This document shows, piece by piece, positions 42,011-53,640 of a stretch of DNA of 64,000 bases. The translations under genes and the position numbers were made by a program. The first letter of the stretch is position 1. The number at the start of each line of letters is the position of its first letter. The stretch comes from Paragyromitra xinjiangensis (taxonomy: Eukaryota; Ascomycota; Pezizomycetes; Pezizales; Discinaceae). The DNA lies in the NCBI GenBank assembly GCA_038503065.1, contig JBCAMK010000008.1, forward strand, positions 186,001-250,000, given 5' to 3'. Below the pieces are notes generated by a model, which did no database searches, was not told the DNA's origin, and was given only the letters and a program-made list of their open reading frames with translations.

Positions 42011-43909
42011 TCAATCTAATGGGTCATACATGAAATGCTCTGGACGCATAACTACAACCGTGGCTTTACGTACAACAACCGGATCCTTTTTCAACAATTG
42101 CCCCTGGTCATCAAACTTGTATCGCAATACCATCGGAAAAAGCAGCTTTTGAACAACAACTCCCCGAGCCCCCCGCTCTCCCTCCCCTTCATCACCAAGT
42201 AACCCCGATATGTCTTCCATTAACTCAGGATCATAGGGACCTCCCAGCTGTAGACCGTGTAGTTCAAAAATTGCAACTTCTCGGTTTATCTCTCCCGCAA
42301 GCCTGACTGCCTGTTCAACGAGGGCGAATAAAGCTTGGTCGCGGTGCTCTTCTTTACCCCCGGTTACTCTGATGTCGAGACAATTCTTGAGGTGTTTCAC
42401 GATACGATTGACCCCCACTTTATAGTACTCTGCGCAGCGGGGGTCGTTGTTGATCATATCAACCGTCTCTGCATGCCATCTTCGCCTTTGGAGATCTAGT
42501 TACTTGATTTAGTTATTTAGTCCAACTATTTGTCCCTTGTACGGAGTAGCTTACCAGTGCCCCCGAGATGCCCTAGAATAGCTTGAAACCCCTGACGTAT
42601 ATCCTGCACATCCGGCTTCCCAAATGGGAACCAATAAAAAGCGTGTCGAACTAATTGATCAGCAACTACTGCTTGGATTTCTTTGACCTTGAAATCAAGC
42701 TTCAAATGCCCGCTATTTGTCCAGATAGTACAGTCCAAGGAGTTTCGTATAGCCCCATGAAGGTGTTCAAGTCTCAAGTCCGAAGGGCCCCGGAAATTTC
42801 TGAAAACCCATTGTTGAATAGCTCCCACTAGTTTAGTGAATTCCGCTTCGAAATAGTCATCGTCCCTCGTGGTCGTGACCATTCGGCTGCCGGACTGAGA
42901 GATTACCTCAGTGAGCTCAGTTATATGACGCTTTTGCCCATCCAAGGTTTCTTGCGTTTCATCGGATTCCTGTCTCAACCTCTTGCACTCTGCTTGAAAA
43001 CTTTGAGACTCCCTTCGCTCACGATCGTAGTCCCTTTTAAGATTATCGCCCTCACCCTTCAACTTCACGTTCTGAGCTTTCAAGTCTTCGTTCTGCCTCC
43101 TCGATTCTTCATTCCGCTCCTTCAATTCCTTGTTCTGCTCCTTCAATTCCCTATTCCGCTCCTCCAATTTCCCATTCCGCTCCTCGGATTTTCCATCCTT
43201 CTCTCTCAGTTCATCAAACCGCTCTCTTAGCTTCCCACCATGCTCTTTCAGCCTTTCATTCTGCGTTTGTAAATCTTTGCGGTCCTCCCGAATCGTATCA
43301 TAATCTCGTCTCAAGCTTTCGTTATCCTGGCGCAACATCTGGAGGTCTTGTTCCTTCTCCTCCTCTAACTCTACCAACCTCTTTGCCAGATCCTTGATCT
43401 TAGCGTCCCGTTCGTCTTCGAGGATTGTTTCTATTTTTTCTCTCTGCTTCCTGATCAGCTAGATGGCTAATAATTAAGGTAAGACCTCATACCTCAGGGC
43501 CTGCTTGCCGCTCATCTATATCAGGAGGATGATCCCCATTCGTCATTACAGGAGATCCTTCCCCCTCTACGGGAGCCCGAATTTCATTCCATCCCTCCTC
43601 CACCTCGCGCTTGCTGGGGCGCCCTCGCGTCTCCTCCACATGTTTTACGGAGGAGTTAGCAGTCGAACTAGACTTATTGCTCGATAACCGTGCTGCAGGA
43701 GGTGTTTTTAGTGCAGGAGGTGCTTTTGGCGCAGGAAGCTGCCGACGTGACTGCCCAGACTTTGAGCTCCCATCTTTCGCTGAACGCGTACTTTGCTGTT
43801 CGTTTGATGCGGTGCTAGCTCTGCGCAAGCTTTGATCAGACTTGGAAGAGCGCTTTGGGGACCTTGAGCGACTCTCTTGATCTCGTTTGAAAATATTGGT
43901 GAAGCCCAT
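42011..43909 (-). CDS. Unnamed coiled-coil protein, paralog 2 (597 aa)
   Basis: Same family and order as the gene at 39653. Exons on the minus strand: 43909-43493, 43446-42555 and 42495-42011. I start at MGFTNIFKRDQ rather than at the upstream in-frame ATG at 43948, because it begins the Ser/Lys-rich leader. The second exon holds a much longer coiled coil than paralog 1, with repeats of NGKLEERNRELKEQNKELKE type. Then come DDDYFEAEFTKLVGAIQQWV, FRNFRGPSD and LGHLGGTG. The third exon is exactly 485 nt, as in paralog 1, and ends LLFPMVLRYKFDDQG and VVRKATVVVM. To keep frame, intron 1 must end at GGAAG rather than the nearby TCAG, so that boundary is less certain. Function unknown; self-assembly through the coiled coil is likely. 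Confidence 0.78.
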
Positions 43910-44886
43910 GGTGGATTCTACCGTCCGCCGTCCGAAAAGTCGAAGCAAGTCGGCCAGAGTGATTGCTCAGCTCCTGTGATAGAAGTCACAAACACAGCTG
44001 GAGAATTTAGGGTAAATTATGACAGATTGATACCTCGTAGCGAATACCCCGCCAAATGGCTTTTCTTACCAAATAGCAGATAATATGCCAGCTCCAGTCA
44101 ACTCCCTGTGCCCGACGCTCTGCAGCTGTGCATTGCTCCAATATAGGAAGACAGACAAAAAACGGACACCAACAGGGATCTGTGGATAACTCAGACACGT
44201 TTGGTTGGACAAATTCATACGAAATAATAATATCAAGTATGCACGCAGTCAAGATAGGCTCTGGGTTTCAGGCATCCCACCCACAAGGCGTACGGCTACG
44301 CGGTAGATTTAGCGGCGGCTATTCCCGCTTAGTACAGCAATACGACAGATAAGTTTAATTGGATCGCGGTCAAAGCTCCAAGGCTAACCTAGCCCAAAGA
44401 GCCACGAATTATAGGTAGTCGTTCCACTAACCCCAGTTTATGCATGCAGGACGCACGTATAATGTTTGATTGGTCAATCGATTGGATGCCTTAAAACTAC
44501 ATTGTTATGTCACGATCGCACTATCCTGCCATGGGTGTGGTTTCTCTTTCATGCAAGGCTCCCCGCACAATGCGCGTGAATAGGCAGCAGCCTGGTTGCT
44601 GGCCGCCCCTTCTAGCACAAATAGCCTAGCGATTGCGGAAGCACAGGTTGTTGCATTGCCTGAAAACGGACTTTTCTTCTCCCCCAACTCAATTTGCTAT
44701 ATCTACTCTCAACGTCCCTAAACTCCGATACGACACATCACCAGACCATATCCAATTCCCCGAGTCTACATTAAACCCCTAGACCCGTATACCAGTACAG
44801 GATTCCATACCAAATCCAAGACGGTTTGGCTGAGGAAGTAGATTAGCAATCCCCCAGTATCATCACAACATACAGGCCTTCAAAAC
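43910..44886. promoter_or_regulatory. Divergent spacer between paralog 2 and the Hsp70-like gene
   Basis: About 980 bp between two divergent genes. It has no coding signal that I can support and probably contains both promoters. Confidence 0.4.
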
Positions 44887-47188
44887 ATGGGTAGCACCCA
44901 TAGATTGAAAGTAGGAGTGGACTTTGGAACTACATATTCGGGAGTTGCTTGGGTAGGTTATCCAGTGCCTATACAACTATGATATTCCAATACACCGAAG
45001 GCTTTTACTAAGAAATTTCATACAGGCACACACAGGTAGCCCAAAAGACGTTTTTGTTCTAAGAGAATGGCCAGGAGTAAGAACCCACCCGACCAACCAA
45101 CCAACCCTATAAACTCATCCCACTAGCTAGACTCGCTGTATTTGAGGTATCCTTGCCATACTAACAATATCTTTAGGGAACCCGAACTTCGGATAAAGTA
45201 CCAAGTGAAATCTCCTACACAGATGCAGGAGAAGTAGACAAATGGGGTTTCGAAATAAAACCCAGCGCACCAAGGGTCGTATGGTTCAAACTGCTCCTCG
45301 ACCCAACTAAATACGCATCAACCCATTCCTCCACAATCGTCCGAACCAACCGTTTAATTCCAGGTTCCAAAAAGCCAGTAGATGTAGTTACGGACTATTT
45401 AACCTGCCTAAGGAAACATACCCTAAAAATCCTAGAACGAACTTACGGGAAAGCATTCCTAGATGTAACACCCATTGACTACTGCATGACCGTTCCAGCA
45501 GTAAGTAATTTCCATCTCTCGCGAGGGCTCCTAGATCGCTAATTCCTACGTAAAGATATGGAACGACGCTGCAAAGGCATTGACCCTCCAGGCAGCCGAG
45601 TCTGCAGGCTTTGGGAACAGGAGCGCAATCCGGCTTGTATCTGAACCAGAAGCTGCTGCGGCATGGAGTTTGATGAAAGATATCCAACCTATCAATATCA
45701 AGGTCAGAGAAGATAGATCTTTGTTTACAGTTGATACTAATACGAACTAGGTTAACGATACTTTTGTTGTTGTTGATTGTGGTGGTGGTACTGTCGTAAG
45801 TTATCCCATCCCCCCATCTATCACAACCCGATACATGGTTTCTAACAAATCAGGATCTTATATCATACAATGTCGTCGCAATAGAGCCAAATCTCGAGGT
45901 GAAGGAATGCGTCGTAGGCTCTGGAGCTTTATGTGGCTCTACCTTCCTCAACCAACGTTTCGAAGACCTAGTAAAATCCCGCATCAAACAAAAGTGAATC
46001 CAAAAGAACCCTTCCCACAATAAAATCGCGTACTAACTTTACTAGATTCGAAAAGATGAGAGAAGGATCACGAAACATCATGATGAAGCATTTCGAAGAA
46101 TTCCTAAAACGAAGCTTCTCAAATTCCGAAGACGACGACATCTTCAGTTGTCCCATCCCCGGCATAGCAGATGATCCTGCCGCTGGAGTAGAAGACGGAT
46201 GTTTTGTTCTAACGAGGGATGAGATGAAGGATATTTTCGACACGGTCATAAACAAGATTATACAACTCGTCCGAGAGCAGATAAAAGCAGCAGAAAGCTC
46301 AGGTCAAAGGAATATGCGCATTTCGGTATGATGCCTACCCGTACCTTTCAACCCATGATTTCTGACCCCACCGTAGTCTATATTACTCGTCGGAGGCTTT
46401 GGAGCCTCTAAGTACCTTCTCCAGCGTCTCGAAGCCGACATGAGTATCTGGAGGAGAAGGAGCACACCAGTTCAAATCCTCCAACCAGCCAACGCGTAAG
46501 CCATCCCCTCATGGCCCTTTCGCACAATACTAACAACCAACAGATGGAGTGCTGTTGCACGTGGCGCCGTACTCCGAGCCCTGGAAGGGAGCATCCTTAT
46601 CTCAAGCCGAAAGGCACGACGACACTACGGAACAGAGTGTTGTGGCTACTTCAAATTCGGGGAGGATCCATTCGAGAAACTTATATACTGCCAATACACA
46701 GGCGAGCCACTATGCAAAAACACAATGCAGTACTACGTTAAACTGGTAAATACACCCGATGACATTTACAGGCCTACAAACTAACCTTGTATAGGGCGAG
46801 CAAGTCTCGGAGGATACTCCTATCCTTCTTCCTTTCATCCGAAGCGTGGGTATCAGTTCAGGCCTAGCGTTCACTGAGAAGCTGTTCGAGTGTGAAGATT
46901 TGATAGCTCCTCGATTTACAACCGACACTCGTGAGTTTCCTCGTATCTACTGTAACTATTAAGTAGCAACTGACGTTCCCAGCGGTAAAATCTCTCTGCA
47001 CATTCACCTCGAACCTGAGCACGGTGCCGAAGCACCTGTTCACTAAGAAGAAAGGCATCAATGGACAGGACTACTATGAGATTTCATACAACCTAGTCAT
47101 GACGATGCAGTCAGCTCAGATTGTTTTCCATCTAGAGTTCCAGGGGAAAAAATACGGAAGTGTATCAGTGAAATATGGAACGAACTAG
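44887..47188 (+). CDS. Hsp70-like ATPase-domain protein (fungal HSPA12-like type)
   Basis: Actin/Hsp70-fold ATPase of the divergent fungal group often called Hsp70-like; partners are unknown. Eleven exons, all in phase: 44887-44952, 45026-45076, 45177-45500, 45556-45702, 45751-45795, 45854-45993, 46046-46325, 46377-46495, 46544-46745, 46795-46930 and 46983-47188, giving 571 aa. Phosphate-1 motif VGVDFGTTYSGVAW is at the N-terminus, phosphate-2 VVVDCGGGTV is a 15-codon exon by itself, and the adenosine motif ILLVGGFGASKYL is in exon 8. The connecting segments RLVSEPEAAAAW and GSGALCGSTFLNQRFEDLV are typical. There is no canonical peptide-binding domain; the C-terminal 130 residues do not match classical Hsp70 and there is no EEVD end. 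Ten introns in 1.7 kb of coding sequence is the highest intron density in the window. Confidence 0.9.
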
Positions 47189-47799
47189 TCTTTCTGTGTA
47201 TGCTAGTGGGAGGGAAAAGTGAGGGGAGATAACGAGTATCAATCAGTTTTACTTCTTCTTGAGCTTATATGTATCCGTTGGTCCGTAAAAGTAGAAACAC
47301 AGCGCCAAGTGATCATCGCGGGGAACTTTTGCATTCCTTTTCATGGCTCCTAGCTATCAAGACCCTATAAGGCTAGTTTTGATATACGCCGTGTTAACTG
47401 TCGACAACGGACGACGTTGAAGCTACCCCCTCAAGTAAGGTGGCCCTAATCTCCTTCCCCCTTTCTTACCACTTTTCTAGAGAAACGAACTTTAGACGTC
47501 ATATATAGCCATCTGCCCTAGACAGTTAATACAATACCCATATACACGAACCCCCACCAAACTATTCCTTACACTGGTAATGCTGCCAACTTTCTTCCAA
47601 ACAGTGTCTCGGAGGGTCTGAGATGTGTGGCTTGCGCATAAGACTGGATTTTTCTCTTCCTAATACGGTTTAGTTTCTCGGATTAATGTTAGCAGCATCG
47701 GAGTGCCAGCGTAAGGGATAACCCAAATAAAGTACAGAAGAAGCTCGCTATAAAATACGTTCGGACTTTAGCACCTTACCAAGTCCCTCTTTTTCGTTA
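47189..47799. other. 3' flank of the Hsp70-like gene
   Basis: No gene or repeat is supported between the stop at 47188 and the MITE at 47800. Confidence 0.45.
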
Positions 47800-47955
47800 C
47801 AGTAGACTCTCGATATAAGCATACGCTCGGGACCAGAAAATCTATGCTTATATCGAGGCTATGCTTAGATAGAGGTAGACTTTATGTGTGCAAGTGGAAA
47901 CGAGACCTCTCAACCATATGCTTATATCGAGGATGCTTATATCGAGAGTCTACTG
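47800..47955. mobile_element. 156-bp pogo/Fot1-like MITE
   Basis: Inverted ends beginning CAGTAGACTCTCGATATAAG at 47800 and its complement ending at 47955, flanked by TA at 47798-47799 and 47956-47957. Inside the left end it has CGGGACCAGAAAATC followed by TATGCTTATATCGAGG, the same layout as the ends of the element at 9288-10081. It is non-coding. Confidence 0.9.
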
Positions 47956-48105
47956 TAACTCATTGTTTCATTGTTTTCATAGGGTACAAGAATATCGCGT
48001 GCAACCGAAGTTATGGCGTGAACAAAACCCACAAAACAAAAACCAAAACCAAGAAATTTCCAGAGATAGCATACAAATTTCCTGTGGTATACTCAAATGA
48101 TTTAC

Positions 48106-48400
48106 TTAAGAAATAACCTCCATAGCATCTCCATTCTTAGGGGAACAGTGTCTTTCAGTACATTTTCGATAGTGGGATTTGTGAGGGCCATGGCAGTTAA
48201 CACACTTGACAATTGTGTGTAGGCATGGGGCACCTTTTTTAGAACAAGTTAGGGATGGACATGGATGGAGTCCAGTGTGGTGGGGACCTGCGCACAATCT
48301 GCATCTAGCAGTGGCCGAGCAGCGGTTGGTGTGATGTCCATATCTTTGACATCTTCCGTATTGTGTAAGGGGACCAAAAGTCGACGTTCGATCCTGAAGG
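48106..48400 (-). pseudogene. Zinc-knuckle relic of a non-LTR retrotransposon ORF1
   Basis: Minus-strand text reads CQRYGHHTNRC, then CRLCAGPHHTGLHPC, then CLHTIVKCVNCHGPHKSHYR. Three closely spaced CCHC-type knuckles of this form are typical of the gag-like first protein of fungal LINE elements. The frame stops at 48106 and is not open to a start upstream, and no reverse transcriptase follows. It is a short scrap, 150 bp from the MITE. Confidence 0.6.
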
Positions 48401-48799
48401 TAGAAGAGCTGCCAATCTTGAACGTTTAGTAAGCTCCTGGGCTTTCATGCCCGTTATAGCGATGACCATAGTACCCTACCGAGTGAATTCCTCTATACAT
48501 AGATAGCGGAAGTTTGACCAACCCGCTTGTAGTTGAGGGCGTACATTATTCGTTCCTACCCGCAGTAGAGTATAGCATACAACAAACGTTGTCAAACACA
48601 TCCAGAACACTAAAGCCTAACTGGGCATAATCCCAAACAAACAAACACACATTACTCACAGCATCCAAACAACACAAAAGGCAGTACGCAGAATCCAAAC
48701 ACATAGCTCTACAACCCTCTCAGGATCATTACACCATCACCATCCATCACTCGCACACACAAAACTTGGATATCGCATTCCATCTAGAAATCTATAACC
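48401..48799. other. Spacer, 3' flank of MetAP1
   Basis: No supported gene. It presumably contains the 3' untranslated region of the minus-strand MetAP1 gene. Confidence 0.4.
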
Positions 48800-50202
48800 C
48801 TACAACTTCTCCGCCTCAACAACAGGCATTGGCACTGGACCTCCCGGCGAATCCTCCCTTCTCGCTGTCAAAACTTCTACCCCATCCTCGGTAACCAACA
48901 ACGTATGTTCAAACTGCGCACTATATTTCCCATCCCACGTAACAGCAGTCCAGTCATCCGGCCATGTTTTATCTCTATAAGATCCCAGCGAGACCATAGG
49001 TTCGATAGTGAAGCACATGCCCGGTTTCGCAGTCCCAGTTGCCTTATTCTTCGCGTAATGCGGGACATTTGGAGCGCAGTGGAAAAGCTGATTGATACCC
49101 TGCTCTGGTGTTAAAATCTTGTAGCTTTATTTATAGGGGAGGTCTTACATGGCCGCAGTAAGTCGTGACAACACTGCATCCTCTCTCTTTTGCTCGTTTC
49201 TCAATCACGTTCCCAGGCTCTCGGAACGCCATCCCAGGTTTAACAAGCTTGATTGCTTCGTCTAGACACTGTCGACTAGTTTCCACAACCCTCACGGTGT
49301 CGGGGTCTGCGAGCGCTTTATCACCGACGTAGTACGTCTCGTTCAGATCACCGTGGAAACCGCCATGATACAGCGTTACGTCGATATTGATGATGTCACC
49401 ATCGACCAGAGGTCGAGCGTCTGGGATCCCGTGGCAGATGACCTCATTGATGGACGTGCAGACTGATTTCGGGAAATGGTTATAATTCAGCGGGGAAGGG
49501 TAGGACTACACCCATTAGTAGGTAGTCCTAAGACATGGGGGAGGGGGGGACGGACATTTCGCTCTATACACGCTTTATGCACGATCTCATCAATCTCATC
49601 CGTTGTGATCCCAGGCCTTACGGCCGCAGCTGCAATATCGAGGACTTCTCTCGCTAGTCTACAGACTTTTCTCATCCCCTGGCATTCAGACGGGCTTAAG
49701 ATAGAGACCTTCCTGCTGCTCCCTAACGCGTACTCGCTCCGCGGGGTCCCATATTCTGCGTAGTCGGGTCGTTTGATGTGCGATGGGACGATCCGTTTAG
49801 GTGATAACGGGTAGGTGGGACGAAGAGTGCCGGTGTATTGGAATGACGGGAACGGGTCGAAGGTACCGGTTACTGGATCGGTGGGGAGAGGAATGGGTGA
49901 GGTGAAGTCTTTCAGGGTCTGGAGGAGGTTGTTCTTACCGGTTTTGTGGAGGACCTTGTGTTCAGACTGGAGGTGGAGAAGCCGCAGTAGCGGGTGACTG
50001 GAGGTTAGCGGTCTTATTTGTAGGATTCTGTGGGAGAGGGTTTTTATGGATGGCATGGTTGTGGACGTACCCAGCTGCGTTTAAAGCAGTCTTGTGAGCA
50101 GAAGAAGGATTCTTTGCCTAGGCCGAGACATTTCGGACATTGTAGGGTGCTAGCGGGGTTGCTGCATGATACTCCGGCACAGGGACGAGTTGTGGTTGAC
50201 AT
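48800..50202 (-). CDS. map1: Methionine aminopeptidase 1
   Basis: Cytosolic type-1 methionine aminopeptidase that removes initiator Met from nascent chains at the ribosome. Four exons on the minus strand: 50202-50071, 49966-49556, 49505-49149 and 49099-48800, 399 aa. Exon 1 supplies the zinc-finger extension unique to the eukaryotic cytosolic enzyme: [18 protein letters not shown] and FFCSQDC. The catalytic domain begins [20 protein letters not shown]. Metal ligands appear in [11 protein letters not shown] and [13 protein letters not shown] (two Asp), the His within the YCGHGINQLFH region, the Glu in [11 protein letters not shown], and the final Glu in QFEHTLLV. Intron 2 has an atypical donor (GTCCGT) but a clear CTACTAAT branch and restores the [18 protein letters not shown] motif. 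I chose the start at 50202 over the internal ATG at 50056 because only it includes the zinc finger. Confidence 0.96.
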
Positions 50203-52566
50203 TTTCGTTTTATTTATTTACGATATTCAGAGGTGGAGGCAGGGGGAGGTATCGTGAGTGTAGGGAAGAGGAATGAATAGTATCGTGGTATTTGGGGGGG
50301 TTGACTAGATCGAGGGGGCAGGGAAAATTGTCTCAGGTGAGTGACTCTAACAGAGGCTCAACTGAGTGTCTTGGCACTGGTATCTGAGTCCATCAAGGGT
50401 TTCACTTTTCTCTCCGATAGTAATCAACGGGTAACTCGGGTACTGGCTTTTAGACGGCGTATACTTCGGTACCGATACCATGACATCTCGGGAAATTAGC
50501 ACTCTCGGAACTGGTCTGCTAAGGCATAAAGAACCCTACTACCCAGAAGTCTGACTCTGGGTAAAGCCTATTTTAGGTTCCTAGATGTAACTCAAGCATT
50601 CGGATATCTGTAATTGTCTCTGGTAGCGATTTTTTAAGTATTTACACTGACAGTTGGTGACACAATGATCATATGACAAGATTTCAAATCTCGAAATGTC
50701 TTCCTACACAGTGCAGTATAGATGGAATAACTCTACACTCTCTACAAGCCAACTACTTACGTTTCCTCTGAACTTCTATGACTAGCCAAAGCCTTAACCG
50801 CCAGCCAGCCGTAAAAGCGCTAACACTGTAAACCGTCCTATTCCCCTGCGGCGTAGCCACGCAGAATCAGCCATGACCACCGCCTCCGAGCCGCAGCCAC
50901 TAGATGCCACACTGTAATCATTGGCACGGGCCAGCAGACAACCTACACTCTCCTGTGCCGAGACTCCAGAACACAAATACCACAATTAATCCCCCCAGCA
51001 CCTGTAAAGCTGAATGGGTCTACGTGGGGCTACTGCTTACTGCGTCGATAGTCAGGTATCACACATCGAAGATTTAGATCGCTACGAAACAACCTGTTCA
51101 GATCATATTGTCCACCCATTCCAATAAGCATGACAATTTCCAAGACTCTTTAAGTGTTCGTCTAACAGCTGAGTTAGACGCTACTTCCGACGACCGTGAA
51201 TACCTAGAACGCCTCATGGGAGGATTAATCAAGTAGCTAGGTACGCCAGAGTGATTACACACGCGGGGAATTAAGCTTTGGGCTGGGCGGCTGCTGCCTT
51301 GTTGGTGGCTTGAAAAGGTAACGGTTACCCCCAACGAACTCGGTTTTATATTGGCTGATAACAAGTCCCTCGAATCGGTTCGTGGTGTGCGGCTGATTCG
51401 TTGGCTGAGTTGATTCCGCATGACATCGAGATTCGGCTCGCTCGAACGCTAGTGTAGGGCTGGGCAGTATGTGAATGAACAACTCACGTCAGGATCGGAG
51501 GTGTGAAGGGTTCTCAGTGCAGATCACTCGAGGGTGTTAGGGCAGGGTATTATCGGGCGGGGGAGATCATGAAATTGGAATTCATAGCGATCGCGACTGG
51601 TGGTTGGTGTTTGTGGAGGTTTATGCATGTCTACCGTTTGTGATTTTTCGCTTGAGTTACAGGTTCACCGGAGCACAAGTGATATATGCACATAGAGTAG
51701 TAGGAACTACATGTAGGTATTCATATACATGTAAATACTTACGAGCAGACCTTCCGTATCGCTGATCCATTTACAGCCAATATTCCACTGGTACTCCGAT
51801 ATTTACCCGGAATTACCTCTCCTCCCTTGTTGTGCTAACGGAAACCTTATCGTCGTCCATCGGTATGTCGTCGGTAAACGCCAATTTCCATAAGGCTGCG
51901 CATGAATGACAATAAAGTACCCGCAACCAGTATCTGCTGCAGGCTGTGAAACAAAGAACGCTGAGCACAGGCCTATACTACTATTTTTAGGCCTAAATAC
52001 GCAAGCCGTCGCAACTGATCAACAACCAACAGGGATGTTTCCCCTCCGCCCACCCAAACGTTCATGCCAGATCCAGAAGCTTGAAGTCAGAAGCACCGCC
52101 CCACCAGAGTTCCCATGAACGAAAATACAGTACCTTCCAGAACACAGCCTCGGGGGGGGTGCCAAGAGTGCCCCCCGTTGCACCTCTCAGCCTTTCGAGC
52201 TGGCTACATGGAATGGGCGCCAGACCCCAAAAGGCTCCTCCTACATGTGCAAGGCCGCAGGGATCACCACTCCTTGTAGTTGAGGGTCCTTGGTATTGGG
52301 CAGGGGACTTACTCAGCCTCATGCGTGCCACGCCGGCCTAAAACAGTGGTGTTAGAAGCCCTTTTTATCGACCTTCATGCCCTCTTAATAGAGCCAGTCC
52401 CATCACTACTCCACCTCTTCTTCTTATCCCCTCTCTTCCCCTCCTCTCTCTTATATCTATCCCACTTCCATCCTTCCCTCACATCCATAGTATTTAGAGG
52501 TTTATCTCATCCCTTCTCTTGAAGGCTATCGTTTAACTTTTCCATTTATTCACCACCACTATCACG
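50203..52566. other. 2.4-kb intergenic region with no supported gene
   Basis: Only short frames on both strands. It contains two copies of the palindrome TACATGTA (51708-51715 and 51726-51733). The last 200 bp are C/T-rich and form the probable leader of the SUR7-family gene. Confidence 0.45.
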
Positions 52567-53640
52567 ATGGGAAAACTCGGGAGATTCGCGTGTATCCTCA
52601 CGCCCATGCTATGTACCCTTGCATCACTGATCTGTGCACTGATTGTTATCGTCGGAGGCACCAAGAACTCAGGCCCGATAAGCGGACTATATTTCTTCAG
52701 AGTTTGTTACTCCACATCATAGTTACCTTATCGATAAAACTAACACCCGAACAGATCGATACCCGCCACATCTCAACACCCAGCAGCATCGATGTAATCC
52801 CAGGCATCAACATTGACAACGACCTCCTCAAAACTGGCTTCAACATGACCTCGGAGCAACTCGGGCTTGCTGATTTCTATACTTCCTCGTTGTGGAATTC
52901 TTGCTCCGGGAAAGTCAACGGTGGTAACTGGGATATTACGGAGTGTGGGTCGCCATCTGCGACTTACTTCTTCAACCCGATTCAGATCTTGAACTCGTCT
53001 GCTGCTGCTGATGCTCCGGATATCGAGTTCCCGGATAGCATCAAGAAGATTAATAAGGCGGTTGGTGCGGTGAGCAAGGTTATGAATGCTATGTATATAT
53101 TGGGATTCGTAACGACTGTTGCTACGTTTGCGATTGGATGGTTTGGATTGTTGTCGAGATGGGGAAGTTGTGTTACGACTATTCTCGCTGATGTATGTTT
53201 TGCCCTTCCTTTGATGTTCCGGGTTGGTGCTAATGCAATCACAGGTTGCTTTCTTCTTCCTCCTTGTGGCTTCTATCATCTCTACTGCTCTCTATTACTC
53301 CATGGAGGCAACCTACAACAAAGCCCTGAAGGAATTCTCCGTCGCTGCCTCTACGAATAAGCAAATGTACACCATCACCTGGTTGGCAGTCGCGTTCTCC
53401 TTGGCAGCGTCTATCTTCTGGATGTTCTCCACTTGCTGCTGTTCAGGAAAGAAGGCCCGCGTCATGGGCACCGATCACAGTGCGAGCAAAAGCAAGGCTG
53501 TTAAGACCGGCGCTGGCGGACACAACTATGAGAGGATTGCAGCACCGTATCAGGGTGGAAGCGGTGCCGGATACCCAGTACCGATGACAGAAGTTGGGAA
53601 GAAACAAGCGGCTGCTTTTGAGCCTTATAGACACAACTGA
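52567..53640 (+). CDS. SUR7/PalI family membrane protein
   Basis: Four-helix plasma-membrane protein of the SUR7/PalI (claudin-like) family, found in MCC/eisosome patches or, for PalI, in pH sensing. Three exons, 52567-52701, 52755-53192 and 53245-53640, give 322 aa. The first membrane helix (about residues 9-31, ILTPMLCTLASLICALIVIV) is followed by a long extracellular loop with a W..C..C-like pattern (SSLWNSCSGKVNGGNWDITEC), typical of the family. Helices 2-4 lie at about 160-182, 192-210 and 234-252. The cytosolic tail is about 65 residues with Cys residues right after the last helix (FSTCCCSGKK), possible palmitoylation sites. The chain ends AAFEPYRHN. I cannot tell SUR7-like from PalI-like sub-families without alignment. 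Confidence 0.88.

Noticed and set aside
11514..53640. Pil1 and SUR7-family genes as an eisosome gene cluster
   Set aside because: They are about 37 kb apart with unrelated genes and a repeat island between them; the shared pathway is most likely chance.
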